Shown here: positions 1 to 9,124 of the stretch, piece by piece
Layout of the letters: each line of letters starts with the position of its first letter
How positions within the stretch are numbered: the first letter of the stretch is position 1
Assembly: GCA_030374805.1 (NCBI GenBank)
Contig: JARGSG010000049.1
Coordinates: forward strand, 96,894 to 160,893
Length of the DNA stretch: 64,000 nucleotides
From: Gracilaria gracilis
Lineage: Eukaryota > Rhodophyta > Florideophyceae > Gracilariales > Gracilariaceae
Direction of reading: 5' to 3'
Made by a program: the position numbers and the translations under genes
The notes under the pieces: generated by a model
Databases searched by the model: none
Seen by the model: the letters and a program-made list of their open reading frames with translations, nothing else
What the model was told of the DNA's origin: nothing

Positions 1-333
1 GCATTTGACTACGCCTATCTGCTGAAACGTGAACTGCAAACCATGCTCGGAAAAAATGTACCGCTTATAATGTTGACGGACAGTGATTCTGTTTTCAAGT
101 CCATCATCAAGAGTACTACGACCACGGAGAAGCGATTAATGCTAGACATCAGAGCAGCCCGTGAAGCTTATCATAATATGGACATAAGTAACATTGGTTG
201 GATACTCGGAACTGATAATCCCTCTGATGGCTTAACAAAACAGAAACCCTGTCCGCGGCTTGAACATCTTCTCGACACAGGCTACTGCAACAATCCAATA
301 CAGCAGTGGATCATTCGCCGTGTAGACGAATAG
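1..333 (+). CDS. Ty1/copia polyprotein, C-terminal RNase H end (5' partial)
   Basis: The frame is open from the first base of the window and stops at 331-333. It holds the last part of a copia-type RNase H domain. Visible motifs are the acidic-site 'TDSDSVF', the 'TTTEKRLMLDIRAAREAY' block and the 'WILGTDNPSDGLTK' block, in the order and spacing of fungal and algal copia Pol proteins. The protein would act in reverse transcription by degrading the RNA of the RNA/DNA hybrid. Gag, integrase and reverse transcriptase lie outside the window to the left. A likely 3' LTR begins 13 bp after the stop. No frameshift is visible in the part present. Confidence 0.85.
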   Translation, partial: AFDYAYLLKRELQTMLGKNVPLIMLTDSDSVFKSIIKSTTTTEKRLMLDIRAAREAYHNMDISNIGWILGTDNPSDGLTKQKPCPRLEHLLDTGYCNNPIQQWIIRRVDE

Positions 334-345
334 AGAAAGATTGAG

Positions 346-650
346 TGTTATTGTTTAGAAGGGAGAGTTATCGATTATTTGGACTACTCGTCCAAAGGAC
401 GCGTTGACCAGCACTACCGATATCGTCTACACAGCATCTTTTTCTACTTATGCCCTATGGAGAAAGCTATGCGTTCTCCTTCTACGAGGTAGGATTATCT
501 TATCGCAACAGTAAACTGTTCTACGCTGCTGACTCGTGTCAGTACGCTCGCGCTCATCCCACTCGCCAGTCCTCGTGGACACCCGGAGAACCCGTGTTCT
601 TCGGTGGGCACACCCATCAACTCCCCCCCCCCCCCCCCCGTTTGTCGACA
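346..650 (+). repeat. probable 3' LTR of the copia element
   Basis: It starts TGTTATTG right after a purine-rich stretch (331-345) and ends TTGTCGACA, giving TG...CA termini. The 5 bp that follow, CCAAC (651-655), are a plausible target duplication. The homologous unoccupied sequence near 7188 reads ccaacAAGGTG, and homology between the two loci starts exactly there. It contains a run of 17 C (623-639). The 5' LTR is outside the window. An alternative start after the polypurine run AGAAGGGAGAG (357-367) is possible. Confidence 0.55.
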
Positions 651-1260
651 CCAACAAGGTGGTTCTTTAAGCAATGCCAAAATGGTCTGTCCAGACTTCC
701 GAATCGACCTTGTACATGCTTGGACTTTTTGTAGTGAGCACTTGCGACGGGGAGGCACAAGGCGTTACATGTTTTGTTTTGTTTGCTAATTGTGGGCAAT
801 AGCGTTCTGTTAATAGGCTGAGAGTAGACCTTTTTCTTAGAGAAAGTTGTCTCTCTTCAAGAAGGGCAACAACTTTTGGGGTTCATGTGGTATGTAAACA
901 ATATGGTGATATGAAAGAAGTACGTGAGGGGAAGGGATGGGATGGGGGCATGGCGGATGGCAGTAAGAGTCGGGGTGCAATGAGGGTGTGGCCCATGATG
1001 CTGTGCTGGCAGGTTGCAAGGCCCGAACAATAAGGCGGACAAGAGATTTGAACGCAGCACAGAGAAATGGAGGGGTATCTACGAAGGGTACGGGTAACCG
1101 TTTTAGCCATGTTAGGTAAGTTAACATTACGTTTGTGGGAAAAAATGTGGTGCGAGTGGCCACATGGAACACTCAGACCGGGAACGAGCCGAGGGAGGGT
1201 GTGGAAGGCCCTATCTACAATAGCACTCGCGTGCTGTCGGACGAAGATAATTGCGCAACC
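651..1260. repeat. direct repeat A, copy 1
   Basis: About 600 bp that recur at 7186-7758 in the same orientation with roughly 90% identity by eye. Shared landmarks are 'ttctttaagcaatgcc', 'gttacatgttttgttttg' and 'aaaaaatgtggtg'. Copy 1 has about 30 extra bases near 1055-1085. It is bounded on the left by the copia LTR and on the right by the Harbinger element, so both transposons inserted at its edges. No credible coding frame is conserved between copies. Nature unknown; a degraded element or a host segmental duplication are both possible. Confidence 0.7.
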
Positions 1261-1639
1261 TTAGGGCATCTCCACCGGTGACTGTAAAACGCTTTAACGA
1301 CAGCAATTTTCGGAATTTTTAGAGGTGGGCTCAGATTTTTATCTCCACCGGGGCGCCGCCAACGCTATCGCTAACGCTATAGCTGTTCGGAGCGCTATAA
1401 TTCTCGCTAGAAGTTCATTTTTAGCGAGAGTTTTAGCGTCGCCGCCATACCGAGTCAGCCAATCGCAGACTTACACGAACCGACTGTGGTGCTGTTCAAA
1501 TTGTCAGCCAAAGAAGCTCAACTGCTGCTCAAGAAGAGTTCACCTGCCGATCTCCACCAACATCCTTGCGCACCTCACTCAACTCTCTTGCACACTTTTC
1601 CTCGTTCCCCTCCTCCCCTTTTGCTTTCTCAACCGCAGC

Positions 1640-2470
1640 TAAGTTCCTTCCCGCTCCTTCGCGCCTACGTTCTTCTTCTATCTGTAGCCGCCGTCTCCTC
1701 CCTTGCTCCCGAGTAACTGCAAGCCGTACCACCGCCGTGCTCCGGCCTCTCACGCTGCACCTCCCGCGCGTCCTCCCGCTGCCACCTCGCCGCAACAATT
1801 GATTGCTCCTTTGCGCCAAAAAAGGTCTTCAACCTTTTGCCTCCGCCGCCCTTGTCGCACCCGCGTTGGTGTGCGCCCCATCGCCGCAGTCCTTCCAGTG
1901 CTCGGACGCAACCGCTCCAACCCCCCCTCCCGCCCCTACTCCCTCTCTCCTTCCCGCTCCCGCTCCTACTACCGCTCCCGTCCCCGCTCCCGCTCCCATC
2001 GCAACGCAACAGTGGCGTCCAAGGCGATTTCCTTGGTGAAGTTTCTCGCCCCCTTGCGCCACCGCACTTCGCCCACCTTTCGCCGCCATCGCCTTCGTCG
2101 CGCTTGCGTTGCTGCGCGCCGAACCACCGCCGTGCTCCCGTCCCCAGCGCGGCTCCTCCTGCTCCCGCTCTCGCTTCCACCGCCCTACGCCGCGCCGCCC
2201 CCGTGCCCCCGCCTCCGGCGCGGCTCCTCCTGCTCTCGCTCCCGCTTCCACCGGCCGGCAACGGTAGCGTGCGGCCCGCCTTTCGTAGTGACGGTGCTCG
2301 CTTAATCGCGCCAGCTGACGTCTTCCACCTTTCGAAGCTGTCGCCTTCGTCGCGCCCGCATTGCTGCGCGCCGCGCCGCTGCCGTGCTTTTGCCTCCCGC
2401 ACAGTCGCTTCTGCTCTTGCTATTGCTCCAACCGCGCTGCACTGGGGGCGTGCGGCTCGCACTTCGTAGA
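1640..2470. repeat. imperfect tandem repeat, about 240-260 bp period, GC-rich
   Basis: Three to four degenerate units start near 1660, 1815, 2050 and 2310. Each contains a core like 'ccttcgtcgcgc..cg..ttgctgcgcgcc' followed by 'accgccgtgctcc' and a run of 'cgctcccgctcc'-type simple sequence. Both strands show long open frames here (Pro/Ser/Arg-rich on plus, Gly/Arg/Ala-rich on minus) because stops are rare in this composition. I do not regard these as genes. The array lies inside the Harbinger element, upstream of its accessory gene. Confidence 0.65.
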
Positions 2471-2797
2471 CACAGTGCTCGTCTTTGTTTCCAAACCACC
2501 GCGCCCCCGCCTCTCTAAGCTTAACCTACCGCACCACCTCTTTGCGTTTAGTGTGGTTCTCTGCTTCCCTACAAGCACGTCTTCGCGCTATTCTGGGCTC
2601 CGCAACGCCACCGTCTTTCTAGGAGGTCAACCGCCTTGTCGCCTTTCTACAGACTCTGTCGCATTTCTCTTCCTAGTTCGACTCTGCGCTTCTCCGGCCT
2701 GTTCTCTGATCTCACAACGCGCAGCTTTTGCCTGTCCTTTTGCTGCGCTGCATAACCGCCAGTCAACAACTCGTCGCTGCGCCGTGGGTGTCTGGCC

Positions 2798-3905
2798 ATG
2801 GCTTCCACTCCATCGCTGGGAGAAACGCCTGCGAAACAGAACTGTTCTATCAAAAGTCACCGCGGCAAGCAGCCGCAATGGAAAGATGTGGACACTATGG
2901 CGGCAACAATGGCCACTGTTCGTCTTCCGGACGCCTCAATCAACGGTTCAAAGCAAAAGAAATCGGACTGGCACGCGCAGCTAAAGAAGGAGTTTGACCG
3001 CTTGCTGGGTGTTCTAATTCCTGAGCACCCCGAACTCAATAACCGGCAACGCATGGATGTCTGGAAAGCTCGCTCTGGTCGCGGGCGTGGCAGAGCAGAG
3101 ACAGAAGGGGCTTGCACTTTGTCGTAAACTGAAAGGATGCTTGCGAGTTGGTGCAAGCACAGCAAACAACTGGTAACGCCACAGACGAAGATAAGATGCG
3201 CTGTGCCGTCGGACTCCTTAATAACGTTATCAAGACCTCACATTTTTATGATGTGTTCCGTAATCCGAGCTATGTCATTGGGAAAGCGTTCCCGTATCCA
3301 AAGATATTTGACTGGCTCAGCAATGACACGTCTGAACTGGACCCTGTGCCACTGACCGTGGATCATAGCACGGAAACTGTGAGTCAGCGAATGGACACCC
3401 CAGTTGAAGGAGAACAAGCAGCATGTAATGTAAACGGGGCGGTCCAGTCCGGTGTGGATAGAGGTAGCTTGGATGAAGGTTTTTGAAGGACAACGTGAAA
3501 GCCGCAAACCGACCATTAGGCGTGAAGACCGCAAAGGCGGCCAAGAGGGCCAAAAGAGAAGCGGCTGCCGAGGATGTTGCTCTGAAAACTGCGTTGGACT
3601 CCTGGACGAAAGGGTTCGCGGATGCGAGTAGTGCATCAATCGACGCAGCGAATACGAGAGCAATGATGGATAGGGAGCATTCCCACAGAGAATACGTGCT
3701 AAAGAAAGAGGCAGACGAGCTAGAGGCGGTAAAGGTGCTTTTTAATGACGAGGATGAAGAAAGCCGGCAGTACAGGAGGGCGTTGAAACGAAAGAGGCTT
3801 CGGAAGCTTTTACGGGAGGAGGGTATAGAAGGGCAGTCAACCAATGCGAACGTCAATAGAGCGATGGACAATCGAGATCATGCTGATACATCTGTAAACC
3901 CTTGA
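2798..3905 (+). pseudogene. Harbinger accessory DNA-binding protein (Myb/NAM-like), broken
   Basis: ATG at 2798 opens a frame to 3127 ('MASTPSLGETPAK...'). The message continues in another frame to 3486 (with 'NNVIKTSHFYDVFRNPSYVI' and 'KIFDWLSN', the 'W..L' end of a SANT/Myb-like region). A third frame to 3905 carries the 'RPLGVKTAKAAKRAKREAAA' block and an Arg/Lys-rich coiled coil ending 'ALKRKRLRKLLREEG'. This C-terminal pattern is typical of plant and algal PIF/Harbinger ORF1 proteins (NAM-associated domain), which carry the transposase to DNA and to the nucleus. At least two frame changes (about 3060-3150 and 3470-3485) separate the parts. Small introns cannot be excluded, but no good splice pair is seen at the second break. 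The 3' end overlaps the transposase gene tail to tail by 28 bp. Confidence 0.6.
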
Positions 3906-5275
3906 CATTCCAAGTAGTCGTCAAGATCCCCCTTGCCACATCTTTCCCAAATGGCGTCAGCGAGAGCATTTGTAAGCATGGAGTGGTCATTAATATCTTC
4001 AATACTATCGACGCGATCACGATAGAAATCAGCTTTTGCATAGCTCTCAATAGGAGCTACGCATGACCTGATTGGAACAATTGCAGCATCAGGGTCGATA
4101 CTAACGATGTTGACAGTGCCCATGTCCCTTACATCACGTGCCTCAATTATCATGTTGTGCAGAATGGCACAAGCTCGAACAATAAAATCCATATCTTCTG
4201 TGTACCAAACACGAGAAGGATTGGCAAGAATATGCCACCTGCTAAACAAAACGGCGCACAATCGCTCTACACTCTTTCTAAACGCCTCTTGTGAGCGCGA
4301 GAATGCCTTTTCTCTTTTTGTCTTGGGGTTCGGAATGGTCTTCAAAAATATACGAAACATAGGATATATGCCATCAACCACCCAATAAAACCAGTCTAGA
4401 ACGCGACCAGCGACTTTAAACTCTGTCTTAAAAGCAGGCCATGCGCCGCTGGGAACATCTACGAAACATGGAGAACAATCATGGATATTGAGGTCATTTA
4501 GAGCTCCTGGAAAGCCAAATTTGAGGTGCCATATCCAAAGTCTATCGTCGAAAACGGTTTCAAGACGCAGTTCCGGCACTTTCGATTTTCCTATATTACG
4601 ACGTTGCTCCGCTACTGCACCACAGTAAAGTTGCCATCCGGAGCAGTCCAATGAGCCTAACGCACCCGGAAAGCCAAGTTTTGAATGTCGTTCCATTATC
4701 AGCTTCAGATCGGCTTCTGTAGGTCTTCGTAGGTACTGCGGACCAAACTTTTTGCAAACTGTCCACACAAAATGTTTTCGACAATCATGTATGGTTGACT
4801 CTGAGAGCCTTGTAAATTCTGTTAGTGAATCGGCAGAAACTTCGAGACTGAGTTGTCGCAATGCTGCTACCAATTTTTGATGAGTACTGGCAGAAGATAC
4901 GTCTGTACAGTCCTTTGTCTCCCAAAAATACTTGTCTACTTCTTTTTCTCCACTGTACACGGTTTCATAGACAGACCGTGGCATTCTGAATCGTCTTTCA
5001 AACTTTTCTTCGGAAAGAACTGGGCCAAAGTTGCCATTGCAGTGATTTCGTGATCCAGGGTCCGCAAAATACGCGTCGTGAATGCTTCTTGCGGCTTGTT
5101 TTCGTCCTATGTTTTTGTTTGCTGACTTTCCGAGAACAGATCCACCGTGCTTGGGACGTGTATAGCGACGTTTGCGGATTTTTCTACGCACTAGTAATGC
5201 AGCGACAAGGAATGTGGTAAAGGTCGCTGCACTTTCAGAAAATGGGAACGAGTTGTCATCAAGGTGGAATTCCAT
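3878..5275 (-). CDS. HARBI1-type DDE transposase, intact
   Basis: 465 codons from ATG (5275-5273) to TGA, with no internal stop. The N-terminus holds a short hydrophobic stretch and basic residues. The helix-turn-helix-like region is around residues 130-175 ('STHQKLVAALRQLSLEVSAD'). The DDE_4 catalytic domain follows, with first Asp in 'GSLDCSGW', a 'GALNDLNIHD' block, second Asp in 'WVVDGIYPMF' and Glu in 'FRKSVERLCAVL'. The family C-terminal block 'ACAILHNMIIEA' is present. It cuts and joins the element's TIRs at TTA sites. All three catalytic acids are present and it has the normal length (about 400-470), so the element may still be active if the accessory factor is supplied elsewhere. Confidence 0.93.
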   Translation of the reverse strand: MEFHLDDNSFPFSESAATFTTFLVAALLVRRKIRKRRYTRPKHGGSVLGKSANKNIGRKQAARSIHDAYFADPGSRNHCNGNFGPVLSEEKFERRFRMPRSVYETVYSGEKEVDKYFWETKDCTDVSSASTHQKLVAALRQLSLEVSADSLTEFTRLSESTIHDCRKHFVWTVCKKFGPQYLRRPTEADLKLIMERHSKLGFPGALGSLDCSGWQLYCGAVAEQRRNIGKSKVPELRLETVFDDRLWIWHLKFGFPGALNDLNIHDCSPCFVDVPSGAWPAFKTEFKVAGRVLDWFYWVVDGIYPMFRIFLKTIPNPKTKREKAFSRSQEAFRKSVERLCAVLFSRWHILANPSRVWYTEDMDFIVRACAILHNMIIEARDVRDMGTVNIVSIDPDAAIVPIRSCVAPIESYAKADFYRDRVDSIEDINDHSMLTNALADAIWERCGKGDLDDYLECQGFTDVSA

Positions 5276-5440
5276 CTCTTAGTATCGCATACTGCGGGTA
5301 GCGAGGACGTCTAGGATTTCACCGGTGGAGATGATCAATTATGGAGTTATATCGTTTAGGCGGCACCCAATAAAATCAGTACACGTTTCCGAAAGCTATT
5401 ACCGTTTTACAGTTTTACGGTCTGCTCGGTGGAGATGCCC

Positions 5441-5679
5441 TTACTATCATATACTAAAGGTAAGGTCGCACTACCCAGGGGTAGCACGATAGGGCGATGC
5501 GGTGTATGATACAGTGCATTTTGATGGATGAGGAAAGCCGTAGAAAACTGTTGTGTAGGAAGAAACGCTCTTGATTTTGGGTACTGAGTGTTCATTCAAG
5601 TGGAGTACAAGTTGGTCATGGAAAGCTTTGTTTTCATCCGAGCTCAACTGGTTTTGTCATTCCTTCACCTTGCACGTGG
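5441..5679. other. intergenic, 5' flank of the secreted-protein gene
   Basis: No coding frame with recognisable content. Host DNA between the Harbinger element and the TATA box at 5680; nothing else seen. Confidence 0.4.
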
Positions 5680-5687
5680 TATATAAA
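5680..5687 (+). promoter_or_regulatory. TATA box of gene 5838-7271
   Basis: The sequence TATATAAA follows 'cacgtgg'. It lies about 150 bp upstream of the proposed ATG at 5838. The same TATATAA motif precedes the two secreted-protein genes at 14711 and 19250. Confidence 0.55.
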
Positions 5688-5837
5688 CAAAACGCCGCGC
5701 CGCGCTGAAAGCATTTCGTTTTGAGTTAGCAGCATTTTCTGGCAGCTTCCAACGTTGATTACGTCAAACAACAAAACAAATCACACCCGCGCCCAAACAA
5801 AGAATACCGTTTGTTCACTTATGAACCGAAGGGCAGT

Positions 5838-7271
5838 ATGTGGTCATTTCTGTATCCAATTGTTTCCGTCATATTTTTTGTGTTCTCCAGTTCCCACCAT
5901 TTGGTTCACGCAGAATCATCTTCTCTTCGTCCTTTTCTCTGTAGTTTTGGTAACAATCAACTGAAAAACCGAATGTTGGATTTAGTAGGACCGTTTGGGT
6001 TGAGCAGTGATGCACGGTGTGACGATCTATCGCCTGCGGTTTGCAACCATTCGTCATTGATGAATGCATCTACTTTTCAGAGTACTAGGTTCAGTGAGAA
6101 AAGTTTGGAAGCAGAAAAGCTTGGAAAAGATGATTGCTTTGGCGAAACATGTTTCAATGGCCCCCATTTCAATTTCCAAAAAGTAGAAGATGGGAATATT
6201 GGACTTTCTGTACCCGTAAATGGAAAGAAGAGCAAGGAGGGAACAGGTCTAACACTGATTGTAGGAGACGAGAAGGTAACTGTGAAAACAAATGGAACAA
6301 GGACGTTTATTATTCGAAACAACAAGTTGGCGGTAGTGCAAGTGATAGAAGACGAAGTGACACCAAAATTAGAGGGAGAGGTAACCCTACGTGATTCTCG
6401 TGATGATATTTTTGTGTGGAGTGAACTTTATGTTTGGAACGAGTATGTTCTGTTGATTGGAAACGCAGCTGCAAACAAGAATCCATGTCTACCATACTCG
6501 CTTCTGTCACGGCGAGCAGATGAAGATGATTTAGAATGGACTGCTATATTTCAAGTGCGAGTTGCGAATGGCAGCGTGGAGCTTGTGTCTCAATTATGCA
6601 CTCGGGCGAGGCTGTTGAACACAGTTGTGGAAGAAGGGCGGGCTCAAATTTCAATTTCGTACAGGCCAGGGTTTGAGTTTCGGAGCGCGAATTGCACTTT
6701 TTCTTGTGCTGAAGCCGAATTGCACAATCGCAAAGCGATTCGGGACTCAAAAGAAAGCGACTGGTATGCGAAGTTTTATCATGTGGGGAATGAGAGAATA
6801 TTCGGCGTGCGCAAGGTTTCTTCCGGGCTGCTACGTTCATGTGCGAGCAATAAATGGGCAAAAGAAGGGACGGCAAATGCGGAGGTGCAAAGTGATGTAA
6901 CGTTTTATATAGGAGAAAATGTGTTGGCAAGAATGATTTCTGTTGCAAGGGTTCAAGCACGCACTCCCCTATTCAGACGGCTCTCACAGCAGTTCTTGGG
7001 AACAGTGGGAACTGAGAATGGGCTATTTCGAAGCGAATGCGGCTCATGCTGTGAAAATTCCAAGAAACTGGCGCAGGCGCTTGGATGGGCAGCAGGTGAC
7101 TGCGGAAGTTGCTGGGTTAGCTCGGCGGCACTTCGGAATCCTGGCAGTGGGTGCGCTGCTCGAAGTTCTTTGGGGGAGAAGGGGTATCCAACAAGGTGCT
7201 TCTTTAAGCAATGCCAAAATGGGCTGTCCAGACTTCCGAGTCGACCTTGTACATGTTTGGACTTTTTGTAG
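5838..7271 (+). CDS. putative secreted protein of unknown function
   Basis: I chose ATG 5838 because it opens a classical signal peptide: 'MWSFLYPIVSVIFFVF' followed by an Ala-x-Ala-like site at 'HLVHA'. An ATG at 5821 is out of frame and would start a short overlapping frame ending at 5964. The mature part has several N-x-S/T sites (for example 'NHSS', 'NGTR', 'NCTF', 'NGSV') and paired cysteines, which suits a secreted glycoprotein or the outer part of a membrane protein. No known domain is recognised. The last 25 or so residues run into direct repeat A (from 7186). From about 6950 the +1 frame looks more natural and holds a membrane-like stretch ('HFGILAVGALLEVLWG'), so a frameshift near 6950 and a decayed C-terminus are likely. 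Confidence 0.55.
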   Translation: MWSFLYPIVSVIFFVFSSSHHLVHAESSSLRPFLCSFGNNQLKNRMLDLVGPFGLSSDARCDDLSPAVCNHSSLMNASTFQSTRFSEKSLEAEKLGKDDCFGETCFNGPHFNFQKVEDGNIGLSVPVNGKKSKEGTGLTLIVGDEKVTVKTNGTRTFIIRNNKLAVVQVIEDEVTPKLEGEVTLRDSRDDIFVWSELYVWNEYVLLIGNAAANKNPCLPYSLLSRRADEDDLEWTAIFQVRVANGSVELVSQLCTRARLLNTVVEEGRAQISISYRPGFEFRSANCTFSCAEAELHNRKAIRDSKESDWYAKFYHVGNERIFGVRKVSSGLLRSCASNKWAKEGTANAEVQSDVTFYIGENVLARMISVARVQARTPLFRRLSQQFLGTVGTENGLFRSECGSCCENSKKLAQALGWAAGDCGSCWVSSAALRNPGSGCAARSSLGEKGYPTRCFFKQCQNGLSRLPSRPCTCLDFL

Positions 7272-7758
7272 TGAGCACTTGCGATGGGGAGGCATAAGGC
7301 GTTACATGTTTTGTTTTGTTTGCTAATTATGGGCAATAGTTTTCTGTTAATAGGCTGAAAGTAGAACTTTTTCTTAGAGAAAGTTGTCTCTCTTCACCAA
7401 GGGCAACAACTTTTGGGGGTTCATGTGGTTTGTAAACAATATGGTGATATAAAAAGAAGTACGTGAAGGGGAAGGGATGGGATGGGGGCATGGCGGATGG
7501 CAGTGGGAGTCGGGGTGCAATGAGGGTGTGGCGCATGATGCTGTGCTGGCAGCTTGCAAGGCCCGAACAATAAGGCGGTCAAGAGATTTGAACAAACGCT
7601 ACCGTTTTACCCATGTTAGGTAAGTTAACATTACGTTTGTGAGAAAAAATGTGGTGTGAGTGGCCACATGGGACATTCAGACCGGCAACGAGCCGAGGCA
7701 GGGTGTGGAAGGCCGTATCTACAATGGCACTCGCGTGCTGTCGGACGACGGGGTGGCG
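7186..7758. repeat. direct repeat A, copy 2
   Basis: Second copy of the repeat at 651-1260, same strand. Homology begins at 'ccaacaaggtgcttct' and fades after 'gtgctgtcggacga'. Its start lies inside the 3' end of the putative secreted-protein gene, whose stop codon (7269-7271) falls within the repeat. Confidence 0.7.
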
Positions 7759-8560
7759 CAAAGGCGAAGAGATGGGGACAGAGATGTGTTCTTCACGCAA
7801 CGCTTCGGTGCATGGCTGGCTACGTATGACACGAGAACTAATATAAGTTATAGCCGAACATCTTGGGCTTGCGTTGATCTGGTTCCTTTGATCGATTGTG
7901 TCGCCACAAGATCGATAGTGCGTCACCGCCGGTGCTGTGGGATAGCCATCCTACGAGTGTGCAACTCTCGTTGCGATTAAGCATCCAAACCCATTCCCTC
8001 CCCACCTTTAATATGGATGGTCTCCAAATGTTAAGAGGGCTACCTTCTGCACAGTAAGCGTAGAATAAGCTGTTTAGCTAGCGCGGAACTGGCCATACTC
8101 CAAGGAGCAACAAGCACGCAAGCAGGAACCACAACAAAGTGCAGTTTCCCGAAGCATAGTGCGAACTTGGCCAGTGTGCAAGTATCTGCATCAGTAGCTG
8201 TGGATTGGTTCTCAAAGTGGTTCGATGAGTGCATTTGCAAAAACACAAGTGCTTGACAGTGCGGGCGGCATGCTTTGGTGGCGTCAACGAGGCATGAGGA
8301 TCATGATGAGGCGGAAGAACGGACTGCGACGATTGTTGGCACTGGGGGGCGGTTGACTACTGTACTGGAAAACGGTGCGTTTGTGAAGCTTTGCGCCTCG
8401 CAAATTGCGAGTCGCAATCGATTGAAAAAGTTTGATTGGGAGCGTAGAAAGCTTTAGGTGAACAGCTCGAAGCGCACCAGCTGGTTATGGGGTACCCCAC
8501 TTGGTCTATAAACACTGTTCATAGGGTCCTCATCAGCAATGGAACGGAAGCGCGGTCACA
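7759..8560. other. intergenic, no supported gene
   Basis: An open frame at 7660-7980 (plus, GTG start) continues out of repeat A and has one N-x-T site, but no recognisable domain or real start codon. A frame at 8275-8457 also lacks support. I see no RNA gene. Confidence 0.3.
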
Positions 8561-8845
8561 TTATTCGCTCCACATGTTCATCCAGACGTCAACGCGGGCT
8601 GCGGCCACAAGTTCCAGGCCTTTAAACAATGCGATGGGCACGACCCACTGCCACACGCCCATGCTCGAAATGTAGGAGCGCAGCTGTTAGAGGTTGACAC
8701 GCCCTTCTTCCTTGGTTTTCTTCTTGATGAGCCTTCCAGCCTCAACTGTTCCGTAGTCGACATTGCGCGGATCATGCAACAGCTTTTGTTTTTCGTCGTT
8801 GCACAGGATGTGCGCGCGACGCTTTTCAACGAGTGAATTAGAAGC
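8561..8845 (-). pseudogene. ABCC (MRP-type) transporter fragment
   Basis: Read on the minus strand, the frame contains 'AGRLIKKKTKEEGRVNL', then a stop, then 'LRSYISSMGVWQWVVPIAL', then 'RVDVWMNMWSE' and a stop. This is the signature of the linker after the first nucleotide-binding domain of ABCC/MRP exporters (L-x-x-x-E/K-x-x-E-x-G-x-V) followed by the first helix of the second membrane domain ending W-x-x-x-WS. Only about 95 codons remain, with one TAA in the middle and no flanking ABC cassettes. A shard of a host gene, not functional. Confidence 0.5.
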
Positions 8846-8911
8846 GCGCCGCGCAGGCCAGCAGCAGACGCGTCAGCGCGTGGCACGACAGCAGTCGCTG
8901 CGAGCAGGCGC

Positions 8912-9124
8912 GTGTCACGCTCCGTGCCCGGCGTGCCGTCCATGGTCGTCGCGGACGGCGCCGTGGATACCCGCTTCTTCGTCACCACGAGCCGCGGCGA
9001 TAGCCGCTACCTGGACGGCCGCTACGTCGCATTAGGCCGCGTAGAACGCAGGCTCGACGCGCTGTTCGAGCTGGAGCGAGCCGTAGCGTGCGCGCGTTTC
9101 GTCAGCGCGCGCCTGCTGCAGTGA
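8912..9124 (+). pseudogene. cyclophilin-type peptidyl-prolyl isomerase fragment
   Basis: The frame carries 'FFVTTSRGDSRYLDGRYVALGRV', matching the 'FFITT...LDG+.V.FG+V' block of the cyclophilin core, followed by a helix-like 'LDALFELERAV'. Only the C-terminal third of the domain is present, with a GTG at the left end and a stop at 9122. The local GC content is much higher than its neighbours. It lies back to back with the ABCC shard, so 8561-9124 looks like a patch of captured or rearranged host-gene pieces. Confidence 0.4.

Larger units (their letters stand above)
1264..5440. mobile_element. complete PIF/Harbinger DNA transposon
   Basis: A 4,177-bp element with terminal inverted repeats GGGCATCTCCACCG (1264-1277, and its complement at 5427-5440). 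It is flanked on both sides by TTA (1261-1263 and 5441-5443), the 3-bp target duplication typical of the PIF/Harbinger superfamily. It carries two convergent genes: a DNA-binding accessory protein (2798-3905, plus) and a transposase (3878-5275, minus), the standard Harbinger pair. The subterminal zones repeat fragments of the TIR ('tccaccgg' near 1344, 'accggtggagat' near 5321). The 5' part contains a GC-rich tandem repeat (1640-2470). The transposase is intact and the accessory gene is broken. Confidence 0.93.

Noticed and set aside
448-799. Overlapping frames with Gly or Pro runs around the C tract at 623-639
   Set aside because: They exist on both strands only because of the homopolymer; no conservation with repeat A copy 2, and they overlap the LTR.
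1529-2470. Long frames on both strands (up to 265 codons) in the GC-rich tandem repeat
   Set aside because: Low-complexity Arg/Ala/Pro/Ser products, mostly without ATG, on both strands at once; explained by composition and repetition.
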